NCBI RefSeq assembly: GCF_014195325.1 | Contig: NZ_JACIBK010000007.1 | Span: 248,001 to 312,000, forward strand | DNA: 64,000 nucleotides | Direction: 5' to 3' | Origin: Rhizobium sp. BK650 | GTDB lineage: Bacteria > Pseudomonadota > Alphaproteobacteria > Rhizobiales > Rhizobiaceae | Shown: positions 34,713-42,700 of the stretch, piece after piece | How the letters are laid out: every line of letters starts with the position of its first letter | Numbering within the stretch: position 1 is the stretch's first letter | The notes under the pieces: generated by a model | Databases searched by the model: none | Told to the model about the DNA's origin: nothing | Seen by the model: only the letters and a program-made list of their open reading frames with translations | Position numbers and translations under genes: made by a program

Positions 34713-36149
34713 ATGCCTTCCAGGACTGAACAGCTTTCGGTATTTCCCGCCTTCTTTCGCGTGGAAGGTCGGGTTGCTGCCGTTTTCGGCAATGGCGATG
34801 AAGCTTTCGCCAAGGTTCGCCTGCTCATGAACACGCAGGCGCGCATCATCGCGCATGCCGATCGCCCCGAGGCCGATTATCACGCCTTCCTGATTGCCAA
34901 TCGTATCGAAACTGTCCGCGACTCCTTCGCGCCCGAGCAGCTTGAAGGTACTGTTCTGGTATTCGCTGCGACTGGCGACGCCGAGCAGGATCGCCGAATC
35001 GTCGGAGCGGCCCGCGCGGCGAAAATCCCGGCCAATGCCGTCGACCAGCCCGAATACTGCGATTTCTACACGCCGGCTCTCGTAAATCGTGCGCCCGTTG
35101 CCGTCGCGATTGGTACGGAAGGCGCCGGTCCCGTGCTCGCCCAGATGATCCGGGCTCAGATCGACCAGCTTCTGTCGCCCTCTCTCGGGCGCCTCGCAAC
35201 GCTTGCGACGAGCTATCGCAAGGCAGTCGAGCATCTTGTCCCACGCGGCGTTTCCCGCCGCATCTTCTGGCGTCGTTTCTTTTCCGGCCCTGTGGCAAAT
35301 GCCGTTGCCAGCGGCAATCTCCCGCAGGCCCGCAGCGCCGCCAATGGCCTGTTGCGCTCGCTTGATCGCGTCGAAGGCTATGTCTGGCTGGTTGGCGCCG
35401 GTCCGGGTGCCGAGGATCTGCTGACGCTGCGTGCTCAGCGCGTCATGATGGAAGCTGATGTTATCGTCTATGACGCGCTCGTGCCGCAGGCGATCGTTGA
35501 TATGGGCCGCCGCGATGCCGAGCGTCTTTCGGTCGGCAAGCGCAAGGGGTGCCATTCAAAATCTCAGGAAGAGATCAACGACCTTCTGGTCGAGCTTGGC
35601 CGCCGGGGCAAGCGCGTCGTGCGCCTGAAAAGCGGAGATCCCTTGGTCTATGGCCGGGCAGGGGAGGAAATGGCCGCTTTGCGTGCTGCCGGTATCTCCT
35701 ATGAGATCGTCCCGGGCATCACCTCGGCCTTTGCCGCCGCTGCCGATTTCGAACTGCCGCTGACGCTGCGCGGTGTTGCCTCTTCGCTGGTCTTTACGAC
35801 CGGTCATGATCTGACCGGTGACGTTCTGCCTGATTGGGCGAGCCTTGCCGTTTCCGGTGCGACAATCGCCGTCTACATGGGCCGCACGGTCGCGGCCTCT
35901 GTCGCCGAGCGGCTGATGCAGGCCGGCATTCCCGCCGAAACCACGGTCGCTGTCGTCGAGAATGCCAGCCGCGCCGACCGCCGCCTGTTGCACGGCACCC
36001 TGAGCGATCTTCCCGACCTGCAGCATCGTGACGAATTGACGGGGCCGGTGATGGTCGTTATCGGCGATGCGGTCGCAGGCGCCAACTTCGAACTGTCCGA
36101 ACCGCTGGTGCGTGAGCGTGTCCGGTTCGATGAATTTGTAAGGAGCTGA
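34713..36149 (+). CDS. cysG: Siroheme synthase CysG (multifunctional)
   Basis: Makes siroheme from uroporphyrinogen III for sulfite/nitrite reductase. ATG 34713 gives 478 residues. The N-terminal part (1 to about 200) is the precorrin-2 dehydrogenase/ferrochelatase domain; the Rossmann loop reads FGNGDEAFAKVRLL where GGG is usual, while the catalytic Asp of NAVDQPEY is kept. The C-terminal part (about 220-478) is the SUMT methyltransferase: VGAGPGAEDLLTLRAQ, GKRKGCHSKSQEEIN, RLKSGDPLVYGR, VPGITSAFAAAA. The operon continues with DUF2849 one base after its stop. Confidence 0.95.
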   Translation: MPSRTEQLSVFPAFFRVEGRVAAVFGNGDEAFAKVRLLMNTQARIIAHADRPEADYHAFLIANRIETVRDSFAPEQLEGTVLVFAATGDAEQDRRIVGAARAAKIPANAVDQPEYCDFYTPALVNRAPVAVAIGTEGAGPVLAQMIRAQIDQLLSPSLGRLATLATSYRKAVEHLVPRGVSRRIFWRRFFSGPVANAVASGNLPQARSAANGLLRSLDRVEGYVWLVGAGPGAEDLLTLRAQRVMMEADVIVYDALVPQAIVDMGRRDAERLSVGKRKGCHSKSQEEINDLLVELGRRGKRVVRLKSGDPLVYGRAGEEMAALRAAGISYEIVPGITSAFAAAADFELPLTLRGVASSLVFTTGHDLTGDVLPDWASLAVSGATIAVYMGRTVAASVAERLMQAGIPAETTVAVVENASRADRRLLHGTLSDLPDLQHRDELTGPVMVVIGDAVAGANFELSEPLVRERVRFDEFVRS

Positions 36150-36150
36150 C

Positions 36151-36465
36151 ATGGTAGACAAGGTTCTGACCGCCAACCGCCTGACGGACGGCGTTGCAGT
36201 CTGGCTGAATGCTAATGGCGAGTGGGTACTTTCGTTGCAGGAAGCGCTCGTCGCTCGCCATGCCGAAGCCGTTGCGGCCATCGAGGAGATCGGCAAGAAA
36301 TCCTACGCGGACAACAAGGTCGTTGACGTCGCAGTCGTCGACGTCCAGGAAGTCAACGGTCAGCTCTGGCCGCTGCGTCTGCGCGAGCGCATCCGCGCCC
36401 AAGGCCCGACCATGGAATATGCGCCCGGCTACAAGCCGGCTGATCCAGAATTCATTGCAGTCTGA
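36151..36465 (+). CDS. DUF2849-domain protein in sulfite-reductase operon
   Basis: A 104-residue protein I recognise as DUF2849, a family usually found beside cysI in alphaproteobacteria and without assigned function. Seen: TANRLTDGVAVWLNANGEWV at the N terminus, a beta-rich start that would fit binding to a larger protein, then an acidic/basic helix and the tail RIRAQGPTMEYAPGYKPAD. There are no cysteines, so it is not an iron-sulfur protein. It starts one base after the cysG stop and ends eight bases before cysI, so it is co-translated with both. Confidence 0.85.
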   Translation: MVDKVLTANRLTDGVAVWLNANGEWVLSLQEALVARHAEAVAAIEEIGKKSYADNKVVDVAVVDVQEVNGQLWPLRLRERIRAQGPTMEYAPGYKPADPEFIAV

Positions 36466-36473
36466 GGAAGACG

Positions 36474-38144
36474 ATGTACCGTTACGACGAATTTGACCAC
36501 GCCTTTGTCGCCGAGCGCGTCGAGCAGTTTCGCGACCAGGTCCAGCGCCGCCTTTCGGGCGAACTGGCCGAGGACGCGTTCAAGCCGTTGCGCCTGATGA
36601 ACGGTGTCTACCTGCAGCTCCATGCCTACATGCTGCGCATTGCCATTCCCTATGGTACGCTGAGCTCGCGTCAGCTGCGCATGCTCGCCCATATCGCCCG
36701 CACCTATGACCGCGGCTATGGCCACTTCACCACCCGTCAGAACCTGCAATTCAACTGGCCGAAACTATCGGAAATCCCCAATGCGCTTGCCGACCTCGCG
36801 ACCGTTGAAATGCACGCGCTCCAGACCTCGGGCAATTGCATCAGAAACGTGACGGCCGATCACTTCGCCGGCGCTGCCGCCGATGAGATCGCTGATCCGC
36901 GCCCTTACGCCGAAATCCTGCGCCAATGGTCGTCCGTCCACCCGGAATTCTCCTTCTTGCCGCGCAAGTTCAAGATTGCCGTGACCGGTGCCGAGCGTGA
37001 CCGCGCCGCCATCCAGGTCCACGATATCGGCCTGCATTTGAAGAGGAATGACAAGGGCCAGATCGGTTTCGCCGTCTATGTCGGCGGCGGTCAGGGCCGC
37101 ACACCGATGATTGCCAAGCTGATCCGCGACTTCCTGCCGGAAGAGGACCTGCTCTCCTACACCACCGCCATCGTGCGCGTATACAATCTTCACGGCCGCC
37201 GCGACAACAAGTACAAGGCGCGCATCAAGATTCTCGTGCATGAGACCGGTGCCGAAGAGCTCGCCCGCCAGGTCGAGGTCGAGTTCGCACAGCTGAAGGA
37301 TTCCGAGCTGAAACTGCCGGAACGGGACGTTCAGGCCATTGCAGCCTACTTCGCGCCGCCGGCCCTGCCGGAGCGTTCCGAGGGCTGGGAAAATCTGGCT
37401 CGCTGGAAGAAGGCCGATCCGGCTTTCGCGCGTTGGGTCCAGCAGAACGTCCAGCCGCACAAGAACCCCGATTACGGGATGGTGACGATCTCGCTGAAGC
37501 CGATCGGCGGTATTCCGGGCGATGCATCCGATTCCCAGATGGATGCGATTGCCGATATCGCCGAAGAATATGCCTTCGACGAAATCCGGGTCAGCCATGA
37601 GCAGAACCTGATCCTGCCCCATGTGGCGCTCGCCGATCTCGAAGCCGTCTATCGCGGCCTTGTTGCCATCGATCTCGCCGAAGCCAATGCCGGCCTGATC
37701 ACCGATATCATTGCCTGTCCGGGGTTGGACTATTGCGCGCTCGCCAATGCGCGCTCCATCCCGGTCGCGCAGGAGATCTCCCGTCGCTTCGGCGATCCCG
37801 CCCGTCAGGCGGAGATCGGCGAGCTGAAGATCAAGATTTCCGGCTGCATCAATGCCTGTGGCCACCACCATGTCGGCCATATCGGCCTGCTGGGTGTGGA
37901 GAAGAAGGGTGCCGAACTCTACCAGATCACGCTTGGCGGCTCCGGTGACGAGCACACCTCTATCGGCGAAATCATCGGTCGCGGTTTCGAGCCCGACAAG
38001 GTAACGGATGCGATCGAGACGATCGTCGATACCTATCTCGGCCTGCGTCAGGACCCATCGGAAACCTTCCTCGCCGCCTATCGCCGCGTGGGCCCGCAGC
38101 CTTTCAAGGATGCGCTCTATGGCTCGGCGGCGGAAGCGGCATAA
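36474..38144 (+). CDS. cysI: Sulfite reductase hemoprotein (nitrite/sulfite reductase family)
   Basis: Six-electron reductase of the siroheme-[4Fe-4S] family; sulfite to sulfide is the favoured reaction because of the cys operon context. The 556 residues have two ferredoxin-like/hemoprotein repeats. The cluster ligands are in CPGLDYC (C-x5-C) and GCINACGHHHVGH (C-x3-C), roughly residues 415-465. TRQNLQFNWPKLSEIP in the N-terminal repeat is also typical. No flavoprotein partner CysJ is encoded in the window; electrons may come from ferredoxin. A GAAG ribosome site precedes ATG 36474. Confidence 0.95.
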   Translation: MYRYDEFDHAFVAERVEQFRDQVQRRLSGELAEDAFKPLRLMNGVYLQLHAYMLRIAIPYGTLSSRQLRMLAHIARTYDRGYGHFTTRQNLQFNWPKLSEIPNALADLATVEMHALQTSGNCIRNVTADHFAGAAADEIADPRPYAEILRQWSSVHPEFSFLPRKFKIAVTGAERDRAAIQVHDIGLHLKRNDKGQIGFAVYVGGGQGRTPMIAKLIRDFLPEEDLLSYTTAIVRVYNLHGRRDNKYKARIKILVHETGAEELARQVEVEFAQLKDSELKLPERDVQAIAAYFAPPALPERSEGWENLARWKKADPAFARWVQQNVQPHKNPDYGMVTISLKPIGGIPGDASDSQMDAIADIAEEYAFDEIRVSHEQNLILPHVALADLEAVYRGLVAIDLAEANAGLITDIIACPGLDYCALANARSIPVAQEISRRFGDPARQAEIGELKIKISGCINACGHHHVGHIGLLGVEKKGAELYQITLGGSGDEHTSIGEIIGRGFEPDKVTDAIETIVDTYLGLRQDPSETFLAAYRRVGPQPFKDALYGSAAEAA

Positions 38145-38151
38145 GGAGGGG

Positions 38152-38667
38152 ATGATGATGAAGATCTGGAGAGAAGCCGGTTTTGTCGAGAACGATCCCT
38201 GGGTGGTCGAGACCGACGAGGTAAAGGCGACGGGCGATCAGAAGCCGCTTTTGACGCTCGACGAACTGATCGCCAAGGCCGACGAGAGCAACGATGTCAG
38301 CTTCGGTGTGCTGATCAAGCCGGCCGACGATGTCTTGAAACTTGAGCCCTATCTCTACCGCCTCGAAATCGTCGCGGTGGCTTTCCCGGCCTTCAACGAC
38401 GGGCGTGCCTTCAGCCATGCTTCACTGCTACGTCAGCGTCTTGGTTACGCGAATGAACTGCGTGCGGTCGGTGATGTGTTGATCGACCAAGTGCCGCTGA
38501 TGCTACGCGTCGGCATCGACAGTTTTGCTGTCACCAACGAGACGGCGATCCGCCGGCTGTCGGAAAAGCGCCTGCCGTCCATTCCGCATCATTATCAGCC
38601 TGCGGCGCGTGACGCCGAAGCCGGCAAAGGCTATAGTTGGCGCCGTCAGGCAAAGCCGGCCGCCTGA
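38152..38667 (+). CDS. DUF934-domain protein, sulfite-reductase associated
   Basis: A 171-residue protein of the DUF934 family, commonly encoded next to cysI and sometimes labelled an oxidoreductase-associated protein; the activity is unknown. Seen: GVLIKPADDVLKLEPYLYRL, VAVAFPAFNDGRAFSHASLLRQRLGY (ending in the family hallmark GRAFSxAxLLR), and GDVLIDQVPLMLRVGIDSF. A strong AAGGAGG lies just before three consecutive ATG codons at 38152, 38155 and 38158; I use the first. It follows cysI by seven bases and is surely in the same transcript. Confidence 0.88.
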   Translation: MMMKIWREAGFVENDPWVVETDEVKATGDQKPLLTLDELIAKADESNDVSFGVLIKPADDVLKLEPYLYRLEIVAVAFPAFNDGRAFSHASLLRQRLGYANELRAVGDVLIDQVPLMLRVGIDSFAVTNETAIRRLSEKRLPSIPHHYQPAARDAEAGKGYSWRRQAKPAA

Positions 38668-38707
38668 GGCTGCCGGTTCTGCCGTCTTTTGATGACGGAA
38701 CGATAGC

Positions 38708-39919
38708 ATGAGCAAATTCGAAGTGGCGGTGATCGGCGGCGGTCTCGCCGGTATGATCGCCGCGGTCGCCCTGGCACGCGGCGGCCGCACCGTGGCGCAC
38801 GTCGCCCCTCCATCTCTCAAGGATGATCGCCGCACTACGGCGCTGATGGACCAGTCGATTCGCTTCCTGGACCGGCTCACGCTTTGGGAAAAGCTCCGTC
38901 CTGCTGCCGCGCCGCTCACCAGCATGCGCATAGTCGACGGCACAAACCGCCTGTTGCGTGCGCCGACCACGACCTTCCGCTCCGCCGAAGTGGGACTCGA
39001 TGCCTTCGGCTATAATTTCCCGAACAAGGCATTGATGGACGTGCTCGAAGCTGCCGTGGCCGCCGAGGGCAATATCACCCGTTTCACCGACATGGCTGAA
39101 ACGATCGGGATCTCCAAGGACTCTGTAACTGTTACGCTCACAGGCGGCGGAGAGGTTGCCGCCGATTTCGCCATTGGCGCTGACGGCCGCAAGTCGAAGC
39201 TGCGGGAGACGGCCGGCATCGATGTGCGCACCTGGTCTTATCCGCAATCGGCCATGGTGCTGAATTTCACCCATACGCTGCCGCACCAGAATATCTCCAC
39301 CGAATTCCACACGGAGCACGGCCCGTTCACGCAGGTTCCGCTGCCGGGCAACCGTTCCAGCCTCGTCTGGGTGCAGAATCCGTCGGATGCGACGGCACGC
39401 GCCGAGCTTTCACTCGCCGAACTCAGCAATGTCGTGGAAGAGCGCATGCAGTCCATTCTCGGCAAGGTCGAGGTTGAGGAGGGCGTGCAGATCTGGCCGC
39501 TGTCGGGCATGATGGCGCATCGTTTCGGCAAGGGGCGCTTCGCGCTGATCGGTGAAGCCGCCCATGTTTTTCCGCCGATTGGCGCGCAAGGTCTCAACCT
39601 CAGCCTGCGCGATATCATGGCCCTGACCGATCTTCTATGCGTGCACGCCGAGTTGCCCATTCCCGCCGATGCCGGTAGCAGCTTCGATCGAAAACGCCGC
39701 GCCGACATCATGACGCGCACGGCAAGCGTCGATCTCTTGAACCGTTCGCTGCTCTCCGACTTCCTGCCGGTGCAGGTGCTGCGCGCTGCAGGCCTGCATG
39801 TGCTGTCTGCCATTCCGCCACTGCGCAACATCGTCATGCGCGAAGGCATCGAGCCGGGCCGCGGCTTTCGCGATATTCCGGACGCGATCAAGGAACGGCT
39901 AAAGCGGAAGAAAGCCTGA
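38708..39919 (+). CDS. UbiH/UbiF/COQ6-family FAD-dependent monooxygenase
   Basis: Flavin hydroxylase of the ubiquinone-biosynthesis family, 403 residues, expected to add a ring hydroxyl to a demethoxy-ubiquinone intermediate at the membrane. Seen: FAD fold VIGGGLAGMIAAVALARGG, the central ADGRKSKLRE (DG motif), and LIGEAAHVFPPIGAQGLNL, the second FAD motif with Glu in place of the usual Asp of GDAAH. Which ring position is modified cannot be decided. It begins 40 bases after the DUF934 gene, and no terminator separates them. Confidence 0.9.
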   Translation: MSKFEVAVIGGGLAGMIAAVALARGGRTVAHVAPPSLKDDRRTTALMDQSIRFLDRLTLWEKLRPAAAPLTSMRIVDGTNRLLRAPTTTFRSAEVGLDAFGYNFPNKALMDVLEAAVAAEGNITRFTDMAETIGISKDSVTVTLTGGGEVAADFAIGADGRKSKLRETAGIDVRTWSYPQSAMVLNFTHTLPHQNISTEFHTEHGPFTQVPLPGNRSSLVWVQNPSDATARAELSLAELSNVVEERMQSILGKVEVEEGVQIWPLSGMMAHRFGKGRFALIGEAAHVFPPIGAQGLNLSLRDIMALTDLLCVHAELPIPADAGSSFDRKRRADIMTRTASVDLLNRSLLSDFLPVQVLRAAGLHVLSAIPPLRNIVMREGIEPGRGFRDIPDAIKERLKRKKA

Positions 39920-40064
39920 TTTTTGCAATCGGACAGAGCGACGATAGTCGCGGTGATCAGCACTATCGCTGAGACCCATTCCTGCCAGCTACCAATAGCC
40001 GGGTGATGATGAATGATACTGGCTGACAGATCTCCCGGTTGGTTGAGGCAGGAGAGGCTCCCGG

Positions 40065-40814
40065 TCACCCGATTTGCATCAGGATTGGAAAGGTCTGCTG
40101 GAACCAGATTGCAACATTGCTCACCCATCCGAGCAGAAAGGCGAGGCCGGTCAGCACGAGGAAGATGCCCATAACCTTCTCCACCGTGCCGAGATGCCGG
40201 CGGAAGCGCGACAGGAAGCGCATGAAGGCCCCCGAAAAACCGGCAGCGATCCAGAAGGGTACGGCAAGGCCGAGCGAATAGATGGCGAGCAGCCCAGCGC
40301 CGGAGCCGACCGTTTCGCGTGACGCAGCAACGCCGAGGATTGCCCCAAGCACCGGCCCGATGCAGGGCGTCCAGCCGAATGCGAAAGCCAGTCCCATAAC
40401 GTAAGCGCCGGTCAGCGTTGCCGGCTTGCCGCTACTCTGGAAGCGGGCTTCCCGCGCCAGAAAGCCGACGCGGAAAAGCCCGAGGAAATTCAGCCCCATG
40501 ACGATGATGATCAGGCCGCCGATCTTGGACAGCAGATCAAGGTGCTGACGCAGCACCATGCCGATCGTGGAAGCACCGGCACCGAGCGCCACGAAGACAG
40601 TCGCAAAGCCGAGCGTGAAGAAAAGTGCAGAGAAAAGCACGCCGCGCCGTACATCCGGTGCCGCAGCAACCGTGCCACCGCCGCGGAACTGCTCGACCGA
40701 AATGCCCGCCATATAACAGAGATAAGGCGGAACGAGTGGAAGCACGCAAGGCGACAGGAAGGAAAGCGCTCCGGCAATCAGCGCGCTCCAAAGGGAAATA
40801 TCGGCAATCGACAC
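40065..40814 (-). CDS. ccdA: Cytochrome c biogenesis protein CcdA
   Basis: Six-helix inner-membrane thiol transporter that carries reducing power from cytoplasmic thioredoxin to periplasmic cytochrome c maturation. GTG 40814, preceded by GGAGAG on the minus strand, gives 249 residues; the open frame upstream to 40937 is not CcdA-like. The two redox cysteines are Cys23 in LSFLSPCVLPLVPPY and Cys151 in GFAFGWTPCIGPVLG. No thioredoxin-like partner or other ccm gene lies nearby. Confidence 0.95.
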   Translation of the reverse strand: MSIADISLWSALIAGALSFLSPCVLPLVPPYLCYMAGISVEQFRGGGTVAAAPDVRRGVLFSALFFTLGFATVFVALGAGASTIGMVLRQHLDLLSKIGGLIIIVMGLNFLGLFRVGFLAREARFQSSGKPATLTGAYVMGLAFAFGWTPCIGPVLGAILGVAASRETVGSGAGLLAIYSLGLAVPFWIAAGFSGAFMRFLSRFRRHLGTVEKVMGIFLVLTGLAFLLGWVSNVAIWFQQTFPILMQIG

Positions 40815-41239
40815 GCATTCTCTCCGGCAGCAATCGAGCGATGTTCCTACCGCCGCAAAAGGGGGATTGCCAATCACCTTTTTGCGCTGATCGGAGTTGG
40901 CGAGCGAACCCGTGCGTTCCGAAGCGGGACAGAGCATGTGGATACTAACTGGCTATAAACCATCACAGACACTGTGAATGGATCGACTCACGCGCTCTCG
41001 CTCGTATCGCCGGGCATTTGCGGACACCCCACTGCAAATGCCGGGAGGTCCGGCTGGGTATGCGAGAGGCCGATGCCGGATCTCCCGCTGGCGGTCGACC
41101 CATCACTGCTAGTGGTGTGAACAGGAGTTGCGCCCTCGGGATTGCGGAAATAGCTGTAAGATTTCCGATATAAAACCGCATTCAGTTGCGGTGACTGCGT
41201 GATAGATTGCCGCCAGAGAATCTACGAGGAGAAGCATTT
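40815..41239. other. Gene-free region between ccdA and a small lipoprotein gene
   Basis: About 425 bases without a convincing gene. It contains a near-perfect inverted repeat (41010-41045) and a smaller hairpin, ACCGCA/TGCGGT at 41175-41192, in the likely leader of the lipoprotein gene. Both flanking genes point away from it, so promoters for both are expected here. Confidence 0.6.
41010..41045. repeat. Long inverted repeat, 12-base arms
   Basis: CCGGGCATTTGC (41010-41021) and GCAAATGCCGGG (41034-41045) pair at 11 of 12 positions across a 12-base spacer. No T run follows, so it is not a standard terminator. It could be an operator, a small-RNA hairpin or a dispersed palindromic element. Confidence 0.7.
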
Positions 41240-41419
41240 ATGAGCAGATTTCGGGCATTTGTGGCGGTCGGAGCGCTGATTGGCATTTCGGTGTTGACGG
41301 CATGCGCAACTCCCCCGAATTCATACGGCTCGGCGTCAGGCTACGTGCCAGGAGATTCGTTGAACAGAGCATGCCAGGATGGTTTCCGGCCGAGAGACGG
41401 CCGTTCCTGCAGCTATTGA
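41240..41419 (+). CDS. Small lipoprotein of unknown function
   Basis: A 59-residue predicted lipoprotein. ATG 41240 is preceded by GAGGAGAAG. The signal sequence MSRFRAFVAVGALIGISVL ends in the lipobox LTAC, with lipidated Cys. The mature part is about 37 residues and rich in Gly, Ser and Tyr, with two cysteines (ACQDGFRPRDGRSCSY) that may form a disulfide. No domain recognised. It stands alone, with no partner gene. Confidence 0.72.
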   Translation: MSRFRAFVAVGALIGISVLTACATPPNSYGSASGYVPGDSLNRACQDGFRPRDGRSCSY

Positions 41420-41502
41420 CGACAACCGGACGAGACATCGAGCCGGCAGGATCGTTGCGAGCCGCTTAGAGCACTCTTGCTCATCCGTCCGGCAACATCC
41501 CG

Positions 41503-41778
41503 TCAGTGCAGTTGCGGCTCGCCCTCATCTTCATCGAGGAAACTTCGCACGCCATCTCGCTCTGCTGTAGCCAGGAATTCTTCCCAGGCGTCCAGATCCG
41601 TGGCAAATTTATCTTCCCAGATCGTCACGATTTCGGTTTGGGAGATGACCTCGAGGGTCCAGTCTCCATTGGTGCCCGCCGGCCGAAATATATCGACGAG
41701 CACGGTTATTCCGCCGTCTTCGAACTCGCCGGAGAAATCAGAGTGTTCGAGTTTCGGTTCCTGGGTCTTCTTCGCCAT
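41503..41778 (-). CDS. Small acidic protein of unknown function
   Basis: A 91-residue cytoplasmic protein, acidic toward the C terminus (RSFLDEDEGEPQLH). ATG 41778 has GGAG upstream on the minus strand and starts MAKKTQEPKLEHSDFSGEFE; the frame extends to 41901 but without a convincing ribosome site. The pattern of ITVLVDIFRPAGTNGDWTLEVI followed by helices (DAWEEFLATAERDG) looks like a folded alpha/beta domain. I recognise no family. It is divergent from nothing close; tRNA-Lys follows upstream on the same strand. Confidence 0.72.
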   Translation of the reverse strand: MAKKTQEPKLEHSDFSGEFEDGGITVLVDIFRPAGTNGDWTLEVISQTEIVTIWEDKFATDLDAWEEFLATAERDGVRSFLDEDEGEPQLH

Positions 41779-41961
41779 TTCAATCTCCGGCACCGAAAGG
41801 TGCATCATTCTCATAAGTACCCGCGATATGAACGTGTCGCATTCTCGGACGTTGGTCGTCGGACGAGCGCGATCAGGCCGATTGCCTGAGCCTTCGCGCA
41901 CCCAACCTTACGTCGATTCGCAAATCGTCATCTCTACCGCAGTGAAAATAAAAGGAGTTTT

Positions 41962-42037
41962 TGGTGAGAGCGATGGGATTCGAACCCATGACCTACTGAT
42001 TAAAAGTCAGTTGCTCTACCGGCTGAGCTACGCTCTC
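41962..42037 (-). tRNA. tRNA-Lys (anticodon UUU)
   Basis: Read on the minus strand: acceptor GAGAGCG pairs with CGCTCTC, D arm GCTC/GAGC, anticodon stem ACTGA/TCAGT around CTTTTAA (anticodon TTT), T arm ATGGG-TTCGAAT-CCCAT. The terminal CCA is encoded (41964-41962). The 76 bases form a complete cloverleaf. Confidence 0.97.
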
Positions 42038-42700
42038 CCTCTCCGCGGGTGCGAAGCACCCCGGCTGGAAGTGCGCGGAACATAGGCAGGCGACCTACTG
42101 TGGTCAACCGAAAAATCTTCTCATTCAATATATCGGACACATTTCTTGCGCACGACCATTTTTTTAAACCGGCATTACCCCAACATTCCCGATTGAGCGC
42201 AACAGATCTGGAACTCATTAATTCGGTAAGTGTGATGACAGCGATGCCAGTCAACGCGCAAAGATCAGGCACTTCATCGAAGAATAGGTAACTTCCCGCA
42301 GTCGAAAGCTGGCGATCCGATGGGCGCGCCGCAGAAAGCAGAATTACTCGAATTGCGCCAAGGCCGATGCCGCGGCGGGCACCAACCTTTGATGCCGCGG
42401 GATTAAAGCTGACCGGTGCCGCGGCTTTCCAGAGTCGCGGATCGCTCTAAATAGATGGAGAGCGATGCCGAAACCGCTGCGTCAGACTCAACTCTGGATA
42501 TTGCTTTCGATCCTTGTCAGTTTCCTGTCGAACAACTTGCGCCAACTGCGCCATCCGGCTGTTTCCTTACGGATATTTCATGTTTTTCAGCCGCATTTCC
42601 GTACCATCATAAGGGCATCGGTAATGTTGGGTTCATCTTCATTATGATTATTTCGGCGTGAACCAAGCCTGACACGAGGCAAGCATATATCGAGGATTAG
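42038..42700. other. Gene-free region upstream of efflux operon
   Basis: About 660 bases in which no open frame looks coding. The octamer TGCCGCGG occurs three times, at 42368, 42393 and 42417, spaced 25 and 24 bases. The part near 42100-42230 is AT-richer than the surroundings. The promoter of tRNA-Lys must lie at its left end and that of the efflux operon at its right end. No integrase or repeat of the tRNA 3' end is seen. Confidence 0.55.

Noticed and set aside
34415..34849. N-terminal extension of the nucleoside deaminase
   Set aside because: The extra 145 codons cross the intergenic region and the start of cysG read backwards; a good AGGAG-ATG start exists at 34414.
42455..42661. 68-codon open frame before the efflux operon
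   Set aside because: No ribosome site, odd composition and overlap with another equally long frame in the same place.
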